This document shows positions 54,847 through 64,000 of a stretch of 64,000 bases of DNA, one piece after another. The first letter of the stretch is position 1. Every line of letters starts with the position of its first letter. This stretch comes from Gammaproteobacteria bacterium (GTDB taxonomy: Bacteria; Pseudomonadota; Gammaproteobacteria; SG8-11), in contig JAHECY010000002.1 of the NCBI GenBank assembly GCA_024641505.1, forward strand, positions 1 to 64,000, given 5' to 3'. Under the pieces are notes generated by a model that was given only the letters and a program-made list of their open reading frames with translations, ran no database searches and was not told the origin of the DNA. Position numbers and translations under genes: made by a program.

Positions 54847-56423
54847 GGACCGATTCCCGCCAAACGGTCACGATGATCACGTATGGTGGTAATCAATCCG
54901 TCGTAATTGCCGTCCGGCGCCAGCACATAGCCGTGGATATCATTGCGGGTTACCACATAGTGATCCTCATACCACAGCGGCACATAGGGCAGTTCGCGCA
55001 GTAAAATCGCCTGTAACTGCCGATAGTCTTGCGCCATTTTGTCACGATCCGGTTCCACCTGGGCGGCATCGATCAGGTGATCGACTTCAGTATTGCGGAA
55101 CCGACCTCGGTTAGCGCCCTCCGGCGGCATCGACTTGCTGTGAAACGCATAGGAGAATATATCCGGACTCTTGATGCCCACCCAGGACAAACTGTACATC
55201 TGGAAACGCCCGGCCTTGATGTCACCGTAGAATGTGCCCCAGTCATAGCTGCGAATATCCACTTCGATGCCCACTTGACGCAACTGATGCTGAATCACCG
55301 TCGCCAACCGTACCCGAAACGGATCATTGGAAGTCTTGTAGGTGATGCGCGCCGGTTGTGCCGCGCTGAATCCCGCCTGCGCGAGCAACGCCCGGGCCTT
55401 GTCGGGATCGTAAGGTATGGTCTGCAAGCCTGGATTGCCGGCCCAGTGGGTAGGCGGCAAGATGGCGCTGGCGGGGCGGGCGGTTTCGCCCATCACATAT
55501 TTGATGATGGTGGCCCGGTCCAGGGCATAGGCAATGGCCTGACGCACCAACAGCTTGCCCACCACCGGATCCTCGGCATTGAACCCCAGGTAGGAAAAAT
55601 TGATACCCGGACCGGTCGTAACCTGAACGGCACCGGTGTTGCGCAAATAATCCACCAGCTCCGGCAACAGGTCGTTCTGGGTCATGTCGATTTCGCCGTT
55701 GAGCATTTTCAACACACGCACTGTCGGATTGGGAACCTTCAAAAACTCCACCTGTTGCGCGTCCTGCACTCGCTCCAGCACCAGGCGCCCGTCTTCCGGC
55801 CAGGCGATAAACTTAAAGGGACCACTGCCAACCGGATCTTTGTTAAAAGTATGTTCCTGGGCCGCCAGATCCGCCGGCACGATACCCACTACCAGATAAT
55901 TGGGAAACAGCGGATCCGGCTTGTCGATAACAAAATCCACGGTACGGTCATCGACAACGATTATTTCCTTGATCAACGACAGGGTCGCGCGATGCGGCGA
56001 CACATGGCTTTTATCCAGGATATAATCGTAAGTCGCCTTTACGTCATTGGCCGTCAGTGGTTTGCCATGGTGAAAAGTACGTTGTGCCTGTAATGTGAAC
56101 CGGTAATGGGTGGTATCCAGCATTTGCCACCGGGCCAGTGCCGGTACCGGCGCTGATGTCGCATCAAAATCCACCAGACTGTCATACAGCAAACGGTTGA
56201 TGCGCGCGGACGCCGCATCGGTCGCTAAACGTGGATCCAGGGTAACCGGCGCGGATGCCATGCCAAAACGCAGTTTATCGGTAGTTTCCGCCGAGCACGC
56301 CACCAGCAGCGACAACAAACCACAAAGCACAAAAAATCCACGCCACGGAGAACCGCAATCCACCACACGTCCCAGGGCAAGACGCGGGAACGGTACACGT
56401 GGGCAGCGGAGTAAATTATTCAC
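54843..56423 (-). CDS. Peptide ABC transporter substrate-binding lipoprotein
   Basis: From the GTG at 56423, preceded by AAGGA, the protein has 526 residues. A long N-terminus leads to the lipobox LLSLLVACS, followed by an SBP_bac_5 domain: LRFGMASAPVTLDPRLATD, the FHHGKPLTANDVKATYDYI stretch, DPVGSGPFKF, LLVRQAIAYALDR and LPYVPLWYED. It would bind oligopeptides in the periplasm for the DppBC-like permeases. The frame continues upstream to 56528 inside the CYTH gene, which is less likely. The start overlaps the CYTH stop by eight bases. Confidence 0.9.
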   Translation of the reverse strand: MNNLLRCPRVPFPRLALGRVVDCGSPWRGFFVLCGLLSLLVACSAETTDKLRFGMASAPVTLDPRLATDAASARINRLLYDSLVDFDATSAPVPALARWQMLDTTHYRFTLQAQRTFHHGKPLTANDVKATYDYILDKSHVSPHRATLSLIKEIIVVDDRTVDFVIDKPDPLFPNYLVVGIVPADLAAQEHTFNKDPVGSGPFKFIAWPEDGRLVLERVQDAQQVEFLKVPNPTVRVLKMLNGEIDMTQNDLLPELVDYLRNTGAVQVTTGPGINFSYLGFNAEDPVVGKLLVRQAIAYALDRATIIKYVMGETARPASAILPPTHWAGNPGLQTIPYDPDKARALLAQAGFSAAQPARITYKTSNDPFRVRLATVIQHQLRQVGIEVDIRSYDWGTFYGDIKAGRFQMYSLSWVGIKSPDIFSYAFHSKSMPPEGANRGRFRNTEVDHLIDAAQVEPDRDKMAQDYRQLQAILLRELPYVPLWYEDHYVVTRNDIHGYVLAPDGNYDGLITTIRDHRDRLAGIGP

Positions 56424-56889
56424 GCCATTCCTTATAGGGATGCTGGGCAAGACAGACATTGTAATAACGCTTATCGTGGGAAACCTCGCGACCCAGCCAA
56501 GCGGGTCTGACGAAGACTTCGTTTTCATGATCCAATTCGATTTCCGCCACTACCAGACCGGCATTTTCCCCTTCAAACACATCCAGTTCCCAGCGGTGCT
56601 GGCCTACCTGCACATGATAACGGGTTTTTTCCACCAGCGGCCCTTCCGCCAGGTTGTCTAGCATTTCCTGTGCCTCTTCTATTGGGATCTCATATTCGTA
56701 CTCTTGGCGTCGAATGCCCAATGTTGCGCTTTTTATATTAAGGTTCGCATTTTTGCCTTCAATCCTTATACGTACTGAGGATTTCTCCGTGCCTGCCAAG
56801 TAGCCCTGTCGCATGCGTATCGCCGGTGGATTACCGTCTCGCCAAGTGTCGTTGAGGACCAGGAATTTTTTCTCGATTTCTGTCGGCAT
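56416..56889 (-). CDS. CYTH domain protein (inorganic triphosphatase-like)
   Basis: The 157-residue single-domain protein begins with EIEKKFLV, the CYTH signature. Charged strands along the tunnel follow (AIRMRQGYLAG, SSVRIRIEGKNANLNIKSAT, QEYEYEIPIEEAQEML, VEKTRYHV, WELDVFEGENAGLVVAEIEL), as in the triphosphate tunnel enzymes. Bacterial relatives such as NE1496 hydrolyse inorganic triphosphate. It is the first gene of the peptide-transporter operon and is divergent from the gamma-glutamylcyclotransferase-like gene. Confidence 0.92.
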   Translation of the reverse strand: MPTEIEKKFLVLNDTWRDGNPPAIRMRQGYLAGTEKSSVRIRIEGKNANLNIKSATLGIRRQEYEYEIPIEEAQEMLDNLAEGPLVEKTRYHVQVGQHRWELDVFEGENAGLVVAEIELDHENEVFVRPAWLGREVSHDKRYYNVCLAQHPYKEWRE

Positions 56890-56982
56890 CGCGAAGGAAT
56901 GTTTAGGTTAGGATTTGCGTATAATACGACTTCCCGATGAAATCCTGAAACCATGATCAATATTTAGACAAACCAGCCCGGC

Positions 56983-57417
56983 ATGACCTCGTATTTGTTC
57001 ATCTATGGCACGCTGCTCACCGGTACCGGCAACCCCGGTCTTGATCGCCTGGTGCGGCAACACCTGGAGCCCTTGGGTGAGGCGACGATTCAGGGAAAAC
57101 TCTATGACTTGGGCCACTATCCAGGGGCCGTGCCCAGCCACCGGACCACGGATCGTATCTCGGGCATCCTCTGCTTAGTTCGCCAATTTGACGTCTGCAT
57201 CCCGAAACTGGACCGCTACGAAGGCTGCGATCGCCAGGATCCCGCACGGGGTGATTACCGCCGGCAGACCACCGATGCCATCTTGCAGGTCAGCGCCCAG
57301 ACAGTCACCACCTGGGTATACTTTTACCAAAAAAAGCTGTCCTTCAAGCCCCGTATTCGGCACGGCGATTACCGGCGCTTCAGACCCGGACGCCAGACAC
57401 TGCTCCGGGAATCATAG
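56983..57417 (+). CDS. Gamma-glutamylcyclotransferase-like family protein
   Basis: The 144-residue protein starts MTSYLFIYGTLLTGTGNP with the YGTL substrate loop of the GGCT/AIG2 fold. It also contains EATIQGKLYDLGHYPGAVPS and the conserved acidic LDRYEGCD (catalytic Glu). Relatives cleave gamma-glutamyl peptides to 5-oxoproline, but specificity cannot be read from sequence. TATAAT at 56920-56925 may be its promoter. The stop TAG is the first triplet of a REP-like element. Confidence 0.85.
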   Translation: MTSYLFIYGTLLTGTGNPGLDRLVRQHLEPLGEATIQGKLYDLGHYPGAVPSHRTTDRISGILCLVRQFDVCIPKLDRYEGCDRQDPARGDYRRQTTDAILQVSAQTVTTWVYFYQKKLSFKPRIRHGDYRRFRPGRQTLLRES

Positions 57418-57505
57418 GGTGCGAATTACGCACCGCTGTCTTTTCCACGAACGAAGCCTTGCTTTGATCTTGTAGTAAAAGCCGGTGCGTAATACGCACC
57501 CTTAC
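57415..57505. repeat. REP-like palindromic element D
   Basis: The pair consists of TAGGGTGCGAATTACGCACC (from 57415) and GGTGCGTAATACGCACCCTT (from 57484), with a ~48-base spacer. It differs from element A by single bases at the palindrome centres and shares spacer blocks with it. Its TAG provides the stop codon of the preceding gene. Confidence 0.9.
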
Positions 57506-57732
57506 AGTCAGTGACGTGGCATAATGAGCGGGGGCGTGTTTACACAGGCTCACACCCCACGCGCCGCAATATGATACGCAGGCAGCTTGTCACACCAGTT
57601 CGCAGCAGCCCGTCTATCGGTAATTTTACACTGGCACAATCCACCTGGTTTTGATCAAATACCAACATTCGCTCGCCCCAAATACGTCGTGGACCTGCGG
57701 GTGTTAACCCAGCCATCACATCCTGTAACGCT
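57418..57732. other. Intergenic region before the RND transporter gene
   Basis: Of these 315 bases the first ~90 are REP-like element D. In the rest I see no gene. A promoter for the RND transporter must lie here, but no clear -35/-10 pair is visible. Confidence 0.5.
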
Positions 57733-60700
57733 ATGGAAAAGTTTTTCAGGTTTTTCGCTGCCCGTAACCTGCTCGCCTACATCATCACCCTGATGGCGTT
57801 GCTGCTGGGCGCCACCACCTTGCTGAACATCAAACGCGACAGTTTTCCGGAAGTGGATTTCGGAGAAATCCTCATTACCACCCGCTATCCCGGCGCATCG
57901 CCGGAAGACGTGGAACTCAAGGTCACCAATAACATCGAAAAACAACTCAAGGACGTTGCCGGCTTGCAGCGCTATGTTTCCTGGTCCATGGAAAACATGT
58001 CGATTGTCGATGCGATTCTGGATCCGGATGAAAAAGATCAGGAGAAAGTGGCACGCGAAGTCCGCGAAGCGATCGCCGGTGTTACCGGGTTACCGGAAGA
58101 AGTAACGGAATCACCCCTGGTCACGGAACTTGATACCAGCGTGTTCCCGGTGATTGAAGTCGGAATTACCGGCAATTTGCCGTATGGAGAACTGCGGGAA
58201 ATAGCCCGTCAATTTGAAAAGAAACTGGAAAACGTTGCCGGTGTTTCCAAAATTGAACGCATAGGCTATCGGGCCCGTGAAATCAAGGTCGAAGTTTCAC
58301 CCAAGGAAATCAAGAAATATCAGATATCCCTGCAGGAAATCATCCGCGCCGTCGCCGCGCGCAACGTTCGCGCCACCGGCGGCTCCTTCGAATCCTATAC
58401 CAGTGAACGCAATATCGTTACCCTGGCGCAGTTCCACGATCCACTGGAAGTCGGCGACGTCATCGTCAAATCTCAATTTTCCGGTCCATTGATTAAAATC
58501 AAGGATCTGGCCATTGTCAAAGACGACTTCGCGGAAGAAAAAGTCATGTCCCGGGTGGAAGGACAATCCGCAATCTCCCTGATCCCCCACAAGACCTCAT
58601 CCGCCGATATCATTCGCGTCGTCGATGCAATTTCACTTTTAGTGCAGGAAGAATCCACGCGGCTGCCGGCAGGCGTCAACATGCTGTTGTCGGACGATCG
58701 CTCCAAATACGTTAAAAATCGCATTGCCATCGTCAATTCCAATGGATTGATCGGACTCGCGTTCGTGCTCGTGGTGCTGACCCTTTCATTGAATCTGCGC
58801 ATTGCGTTTTGGGTGGCGCTGGGTATTCCGGTGGCGATTCTCGGCGTTATTTTTCTGCTACCTATGTTTGACACTTTTCTCGACAGCATCACGTTGACCG
58901 CCATGGTGCTGGTACTGGGGATTATTGTCGATGATGCCATCATCATCGCGGAAAGCATCTACCAGAAATTCGAGCAGGGCTTGAGTGCACTCGACGCCGC
59001 CGTGCAGGGCGTAAGCGAGGTGTTCCACCCCGTGTTAACCACCATATTGACCACATTCGCAGCCTTCGCACCGTTGTTTTTCATGCCCGGCATGCTCGGC
59101 AAATTCGTCTACGTCATTCCGCTGGTCATCACCCTGGCGCTTTGCGTTTCCCTGGTGGAATCCACCCTGGCGCTGCCGGCGCATCTCGCGGCCGGCTTGC
59201 GCCAGCGCCCCGTCCGCAACGGTGAACGCGATCAAAACACGCATATTCACCGGGTGCGGGAACGCTACCGAAAGCTGTTGCGGCGGTTGTTGCACTGGCG
59301 TTACTACATCATCGCGCTATTCAGCCTGGTGTTGGCCGGGGCCATCTATGCGGCCTTTGTCCATATGGACTTTATTCTGTTCCCCTCGTCCACCGCGGAT
59401 CGCTTCATCATCCAGGTGAAAACGCCCGTTGGTTCCTCATTACAAGCGACTTCCGACCGAGTACGGGAGGTGGAAGCGCTGGTTGCCGCCCTGGATAAAA
59501 CCGAACTGGACTCCTACATGACGCGTATCGGCAGTTACGGGGACATTGGGTCCAGTGAACGGGAGGATAATGCCGCCGTGCTGGTAAATCTCACACCCTT
59601 CGCCGCCCGGACACGCAGTGCCGACGCCATCATCGAGCAACTGCGCCTGCAAACCGGCAAACTCGCAGGCCTTGAAAAAGTCACTTACATCGTCGATGCC
59701 GGCGGTCCACCGGTGGGACGTCCCATCACGATGCGTGTCATCGGTTCCGATGACGCGCTACGCAAGAAGCTGGCGGACGATCTAAGCGATTTTTTACGGG
59801 CGTTCCATGGCGCCAAGGATATCGATCGGGATGACAAACCCGGCAAACAACAGCTTTTGATCAAGCTCGATTATGAGAAATTGTCGCGCGTAGGCATTAG
59901 CGTGGCCGACGTTGCCCGCAACGTTCGCATCGCTTATGACGGTGAAGTGGTAACCAATGTGCGCTATGGCGAGGAAGACGTCGATTTCCGGGTGATATTC
60001 TCCACCGCGGTGCGCAAGCATCCCGACAACCTGCGGGACCTGCAGCTACCTAACAGCAACGGTTTGCTCACACCGCTGGGCTTGGTGGCTAAATTCGAAA
60101 ATGCCCCGGGACCGGCAACCTATGTACATTACAAAGGCGTACGCACGATCGTGATCACGGGGGATATCGACACCGCGATCACCACACCCCTGAAAATTTC
60201 CGAAGCGGTCACAAAACATTTTGATGTCAACCGGGACTATCCCGGTATCCGTCTGGAGATGGGAGGTGAAGCCGAGGAAAGTGCGAAATCCCTGACCCAA
60301 TTATTTGTTATTCTGGCGATCGCCGCCATCGGCATCTATTTTCTGTTGGTGCTGTTGTTCGATTCCCTGTGGCAACCCTTGCTGGTGATGACCGCAATCC
60401 CCTTCGGCATCGTCGGTGTCATTGTGGGATTCTTCATCCACGGCGAACCACTGGGTTTCCTGGCCATGACCGGTATCATCGGACTGGCTGGCGTCGTGGT
60501 CAACGATTCTCTGGTTCTGGTCAGTCATGTCAACGCCTTGCGTCAGCGCCATGCAGCCGCGACGATCACCGACCTGATTGCCACAGGCGCCGCGGATCGC
60601 TTGCGCGCCATCGTTATTACCACCATGTCCACTGTCGCCGGATTGTTACCGCTGGCCTACGGCATCGGCGGCTCTGATCCGTACATGAGCCCCATGGCCC

Positions 60701-60816
60701 TGGCGTTGGGCTGGGGTTTACTGTTCGCCACACCCCTGACCCTGCTGTTGGTTCCCTGCCTGTACCATGTGGGTATGGATTTCAGCCGGCTTCGTGCCCG
60801 GTCCGCTCATGTTTGA
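57733..60816 (+). CDS. RND-family efflux transporter (AcrB/HAE1-like), orphan
   Basis: The 1027-residue protein has the RND duplication: a first helix (NLLAYIITLMALLLGATTLL), a large periplasmic loop, helices 2-6 with the proton-relay motif GIIVDDAIIIAES, then a second loop and helices 8-12 with GIIGLAGVVVNDSLVLVSHVNALRQR. It should export hydrophobic or amphipathic compounds using the proton gradient. No membrane-fusion or outer-membrane gene is adjacent, unlike most RND operons. In helix 10 an acidic residue (NDS) replaces the more common NNA. GC content and codon use look like the neighbours. Confidence 0.92.
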   Translation: MEKFFRFFAARNLLAYIITLMALLLGATTLLNIKRDSFPEVDFGEILITTRYPGASPEDVELKVTNNIEKQLKDVAGLQRYVSWSMENMSIVDAILDPDEKDQEKVAREVREAIAGVTGLPEEVTESPLVTELDTSVFPVIEVGITGNLPYGELREIARQFEKKLENVAGVSKIERIGYRAREIKVEVSPKEIKKYQISLQEIIRAVAARNVRATGGSFESYTSERNIVTLAQFHDPLEVGDVIVKSQFSGPLIKIKDLAIVKDDFAEEKVMSRVEGQSAISLIPHKTSSADIIRVVDAISLLVQEESTRLPAGVNMLLSDDRSKYVKNRIAIVNSNGLIGLAFVLVVLTLSLNLRIAFWVALGIPVAILGVIFLLPMFDTFLDSITLTAMVLVLGIIVDDAIIIAESIYQKFEQGLSALDAAVQGVSEVFHPVLTTILTTFAAFAPLFFMPGMLGKFVYVIPLVITLALCVSLVESTLALPAHLAAGLRQRPVRNGERDQNTHIHRVRERYRKLLRRLLHWRYYIIALFSLVLAGAIYAAFVHMDFILFPSSTADRFIIQVKTPVGSSLQATSDRVREVEALVAALDKTELDSYMTRIGSYGDIGSSEREDNAAVLVNLTPFAARTRSADAIIEQLRLQTGKLAGLEKVTYIVDAGGPPVGRPITMRVIGSDDALRKKLADDLSDFLRAFHGAKDIDRDDKPGKQQLLIKLDYEKLSRVGISVADVARNVRIAYDGEVVTNVRYGEEDVDFRVIFSTAVRKHPDNLRDLQLPNSNGLLTPLGLVAKFENAPGPATYVHYKGVRTIVITGDIDTAITTPLKISEAVTKHFDVNRDYPGIRLEMGGEAEESAKSLTQLFVILAIAAIGIYFLLVLLFDSLWQPLLVMTAIPFGIVGVIVGFFIHGEPLGFLAMTGIIGLAGVVVNDSLVLVSHVNALRQRHAAATITDLIATGAADRLRAIVITTMSTVAGLLPLAYGIGGSDPYMSPMALALGWGLLFATPLTLLLVPCLYHVGMDFSRLRARSAHV

Positions 60817-61088
60817 ACACCGCGGCCCAGCGTTTGGCAAGCTCCATCGTTAACCCGACACCCCTTTCTGTCAGGGTCAGCAGTTATGCCCGCCCCCTTA
60901 ATTACCCTTGTTGAACAATAAGTTACCATATCCCGCACCCCCGAGCCGATTTTCATCGGTATACCTGACAATTATATTCAACAATATTTATACAATCCCC
61001 TATGGAGGGAATTTATTTTTCCGATAATAGCCTGGAAGACTAACTCGTTAAGTTTGTCTGGTTTTCGACAAAGTTGCTACATAATGTA

Positions 61089-62978
61089 ATGACATTAAGC
61101 ACCACATTTGTTTCGATACGTCGCGGATTGTCAGGGGTAGGCTTACCCGGCGGCATCATCCTCGCGACCGCTGTTATCTTCATTCTGGGTCTGATAATTC
61201 AATGTCGGTATGTCATTGGTGAATATCAGAAGGAGTTTTATGCCGCGGAAAAACACAAAGCGGCACTCAACGCACAAGCCATCACCAACCGCTTAACCCA
61301 GCTCTATCAAGGACTGCGAACCATCGCCCGACTACCGGGCACCCGACGCCTCGATCTCGAATCCGGCCATGTGGACCCCAATACCATCGAAACCATTCAG
61401 GAAATCTACAATAACCTTTACAGCAACATACGCCTGTCCGAGGTATACCTGGTAGCTCGTGATTTCGATCCGAATCATCGCGACCCGCATACCGGCAGGT
61501 TATCAACGCCACTCTATACCTTCGACGAATTTATCGTGGGCCGCACCGCCGTCAATGATGACGATTCCGCAAACTCAATCGTGCTTCCGGAAATTGAAAG
61601 TTACGAGTACCGTCTCATGCATCGGCATATGGCCTGGTTCGCCAGTAACTTTCCCGATGAAAGAACCGTCGCGGAACTCGCCTATCCGGCACTGGCGGGC
61701 GAAGAAATCATTACCTGCGACAATTCACTGGTATCTCCAAAACATTTCGACGATGCCGACCGTTCCGGTATCGTTTATTCGTTACCGTTTTATGATCTCC
61801 ACGGCGCTATCAAAGGGATGGTCAGCGGTATCCTGCTGACCAATGTACTGCGCAGTTTTCTCGACAGTGACAGCTACATGCTGGTCAGTGCCGACCACCA
61901 CTACGTGGTGGCCAAATCCAAGTCATTAGTCACGCTGCAATCACGGGATTTCGCAGTGCGCGGTGTTAGTGATCCGGCACTGATATATTCCGAGGTATTG
62001 CCGCTCCCCGTGGTTGATTACAGCGGCAGATGGCAGCTGTGGACCAGCACGCCAAACGACACATTCTGGGGATTGCCCCAAGTTCACATGGAATTGTATC
62101 TCCTGGTTATCGCCATCATGTTCGTTGGCACGATAACCTGCGGACTGCTGGTGATGATTTATTTGCAACGGCAACAACAGGCGACGAACCAGCAGGTAAA
62201 TCGCAGCAAGTCCGAATTTCTGGCGCGTATGAGCCATGAGCTCAGGACTCCATTGAACTCCATCATCGGTTACAGCGATATCATTCTTGACGATGCCGGT
62301 AACCAGGGTTACACCCAAGTCGTGAAGGATGTGACCAATATCCGAAACGCAGGCTACCATTTACTGGCCCTGGTAAATGAAGTATTGGACCTGTCAAAAA
62401 TCTCCGCCGGCCGCATGGAGCTGGATATTCAATTCTTTGCTATTGACGCCATGGTCGATACCATTCAAGAAACCATCACACCGTTAATGCAACAAAGGCA
62501 AAATACCTTGCGGACAGAATATGCTGCCGACATTGGCATGATGCACTCTGATGAAAAGCGCGTGCGTCAAATCCTGCTTAATCTGCTGAGCAACGCGGCG
62601 AAATTTTCGGAACAAGGCACGGTAACGCTGAAGATCCACCGACTGACTGATGTCGCCGGGGATCTGATTTGTTGCCAGGTGGAGGATACGGGCATCGGCA
62701 TGACCGAAGCCCAGGTGCAAAAACTCTTTCAGGAATATACCCAAGCCGAAGCGGCAATCGGCAGCACTTATGGCGGCACGGGTCTGGGACTGGCCATTTC
62801 CCGCACGCTGTGCGAATTCATGGGGGGCACGATCAGCGTCCAAAGCACTCCTGGTTGCGGCACCCGATTTAAGGTTCTGCTGCCTGCCGATACCTCAAAC
62901 ACCATTAATAAAACAGTATCAGAGCCAAAACATGACACGAAAATTTCCGCCATTCTCCTGCACCACTCAAAACCATGA
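61089..62978 (+). CDS. Membrane histidine kinase with periplasmic (Cache-like) sensor
   Basis: From the ATG at 61089 the protein has about 629 residues. A membrane helix (about 21-40) is followed by a periplasmic domain of ~275 residues resembling double-Cache sensors (LSEVYLVARDFDPNHRDP, SGIVYSLPFYDLHGAIKGMVSGILL). A second helix (LLVIAIMFVGTITCGLLVMIYL) leads to HisKA with FLARMSHELRTPLNSIIGY and a HATPase with ILLNLLSNAAKFS, DTGIGMTEAQ and GGTGLGLAISRTL. There is no receiver domain. A TTG at 61074 is an alternative start. The response regulator is not nearby. Confidence 0.9.
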   Translation: MTLSTTFVSIRRGLSGVGLPGGIILATAVIFILGLIIQCRYVIGEYQKEFYAAEKHKAALNAQAITNRLTQLYQGLRTIARLPGTRRLDLESGHVDPNTIETIQEIYNNLYSNIRLSEVYLVARDFDPNHRDPHTGRLSTPLYTFDEFIVGRTAVNDDDSANSIVLPEIESYEYRLMHRHMAWFASNFPDERTVAELAYPALAGEEIITCDNSLVSPKHFDDADRSGIVYSLPFYDLHGAIKGMVSGILLTNVLRSFLDSDSYMLVSADHHYVVAKSKSLVTLQSRDFAVRGVSDPALIYSEVLPLPVVDYSGRWQLWTSTPNDTFWGLPQVHMELYLLVIAIMFVGTITCGLLVMIYLQRQQQATNQQVNRSKSEFLARMSHELRTPLNSIIGYSDIILDDAGNQGYTQVVKDVTNIRNAGYHLLALVNEVLDLSKISAGRMELDIQFFAIDAMVDTIQETITPLMQQRQNTLRTEYAADIGMMHSDEKRVRQILLNLLSNAAKFSEQGTVTLKIHRLTDVAGDLICCQVEDTGIGMTEAQVQKLFQEYTQAEAAIGSTYGGTGLGLAISRTLCEFMGGTISVQSTPGCGTRFKVLLPADTSNTINKTVSEPKHDTKISAILLHHSKP

Positions 62979-63194
62979 CCGGAATATCAATACTGATTTA
63001 TTTGTCCGGTATACGACTGTGATGAATATTGTATTCAAAATTCGTTAATGTCCGCTAAAGGTACCCGGACTAGCCTTTGGATCTACGGACCACAGGACCA
63101 GTAACTACCTGGGACGGGCAGAACCCCCGAGGAGTTGTCATTCCCAAACACCGGGAACATCAACACCATGCGGGATAGCATCAAGGAGCAGGAT

Positions 63195-63575
63195 ATGACA
63201 GACATACTCATCAAACATTTTTTTGAACTCGATAAATATGAGGGCGAGTTCTCGAATGAACAGCAAATCTACTTCGCGGGTAAAAGCATGGGAATATCCG
63301 CGTGGGACATGAATATCATAAAGATGCCGCCAAACTGGCTGGGGTATCAGGAACATGATCATAAACATTCGGGTCAGGAAGAGGTGTACCTGGTATTGGA
63401 TGGTCATGGGGTGATCCAGGCCAACGGTTACAATTGGCAGGTGGGTCCCGGTATGTTGATCCGCGTCGGTCCAGAGCAAAAACGGAAATTCGTTCCCGGC
63501 ATCAAAGGATTGACCCTGCTAACCCTGGGTGGCATACCGGCCAAGGCTTTCGCCGCCAGCGCACAGATGCAGTAA
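63195..63575 (+). CDS. Cupin-domain protein
   Basis: From the ATG at 63195, well spaced after AAGGAG, the protein has 126 residues. It carries a single cupin fold with motif 1 HDHKHSGQEEVYLVLDGHGVI (two His and a Glu as metal ligands) and motif 2 around GPGMLIRVGPEQKRKF. Motif 2 lacks the usual His, so metal binding may be altered. The frame is open back to 63135, but the ribosome binding site decides. The substrate is unknown. Confidence 0.82.
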   Translation: MTDILIKHFFELDKYEGEFSNEQQIYFAGKSMGISAWDMNIIKMPPNWLGYQEHDHKHSGQEEVYLVLDGHGVIQANGYNWQVGPGMLIRVGPEQKRKFVPGIKGLTLLTLGGIPAKAFAASAQMQ

Positions 63576-63791
63576 CATGCCCGGCGCAACACCAGCATCA
63601 TGCGGCACCGACAGCACCAGCGAGTGACTGCCCACCGGCAGCGAATCAGTGTTAAAATCCCCTATGGCCAGACCCTCCCCAACCCGCTACTGGGGTCGGC
63701 TGATTGATGTAAGCTGGCAGGTCGCGACACCCGGGATCCAGGTGCCGCGCCGACGCCAGCTCCACGCTTATCCCATCATTTTGGAATATTC

Positions 63792-64000
63792 ATGCCTGAC
63801 GTCGAACGTGACAAACTCAACCTTGAAACCGCCCGTATTCAATGGTCCGAACTGCAAACCCAATTTGCCGGCGGCCGGCTGATTTATGTCGCTCCGGAGC
63901 TCGACTTGGTGGCTGTCGCCTTGAGCTGCGCGCGCGACGACATTTCCCAGGTACAGCAGTGGATGGACCACGGCCAGGTCGCCAATGTCAGCGATGACCA
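63792..64000 (+). CDS. DUF2288 domain protein, N-terminal part (cut by window edge)
   Basis: The frame from ATG at 63792 runs off the window end. It reads MPDVERDKLNLETARIQWSEL, then QTQFAGGRLIYVAPELDLVAVA and DDISQVQQWMDHGQV, which matches the DUF2288 pattern (ARI-W-EL, FA-G, LDLV-VA, DD--V--W). About 69 codons are visible. The family is short and of unknown function. Confidence 0.78.
   Translation, partial: MPDVERDKLNLETARIQWSELQTQFAGGRLIYVAPELDLVAVALSCARDDISQVQQWMDHGQVANVSDD

Noticed and set aside
62979-63194. Cyclic-di-GMP or other riboswitch before the cupin gene
   Set aside because: The sequence has some GC-rich pairing potential but lacks the conserved aptamer core bases; evidence is too weak.

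Overview
The window looks like a chromosomal segment of a free-living gammaproteobacterium of moderate GC content. The evidence is the gene order glyA-nrdR-ribD-ribE-ribBX-ribH-nusB-thiL-pgpA, the order queA-tgt-yajC-secD-secF, a riboflavin gene of the RibBX type, a CsiV homologue near mfd, and a thioinosine-type phosphorylase. Several genes (sulfate-exporter-family permease, DsrE-like protein, many sensor kinases) would suit a sulfur-cycling or environmental lineage, but that is only an inference. I see no phage, no complete insertion sequence and no CRISPR array.

Layout. Positions 1-6988 (minus strand) hold the conserved riboflavin/thiamine/SHMT operon. Positions 6989-7477 are a repeat-rich spacer leading to exbB-exbD and an MFS permease (to 10028). 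Positions 10154-12508 (minus) are a small envelope cluster: two uncharacterised proteins, a TlpA-like thioredoxin, a possible 37-residue membrane protein and a Mut7-C protein. Positions 12598-18162 (minus) are the preprotein translocation and queuosine genes, followed by tRNA-Leu(CAA) at 18273. After an AT-rich gene-free stretch come a PSE-family permease, a 40-residue membrane protein with its own terminator, a universal stress protein and an unknown membrane protein (to 21976).

Positions 22426-27714 are a signalling block: an HPt protein, a FixL-like PAS hybrid kinase, a REC-kinase and a short chemoreceptor. Positions 27837-32978 hold the most unusual locus: a catalytically intact second-type FtsH protease flanked by two paralogous membrane proteins. 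Both resemble M48 (HtpX-like) peptidases, but their HExxH zinc motifs have been destroyed. Then follow pgi, another multi-PAS kinase, a 33-residue membrane protein with a strong ribosome binding site and terminator, a DUF2892 protein and mfd.

Between mfd and csiV lies a block with an ECF sigma factor, its anti-sigma factor, an extremely acidic exported protein, a TPR/beta-barrel protein and def. Positions 48044-52082 (minus) hold the mtiP-hpt purine/MTA salvage pair, a DsrE-like protein, an MscS channel and nagZ. Positions 52611-56889 (minus) hold a peptide ABC transporter (binding lipoprotein plus two permeases, no ATPase) with an embedded L,D-transpeptidase and a CYTH protein. The end of the window carries a gamma-glutamylcyclotransferase-like protein, an orphan RND pump, a periplasmic-sensor histidine kinase, a cupin and the start of a DUF2288 protein.

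A family of palindromic REP-like elements (core GGTGCGTNNTACGCACC) occurs at 46413, 52172, 52410 and 57415. At two of these sites the element's own TAG serves as the stop codon of adjacent genes.
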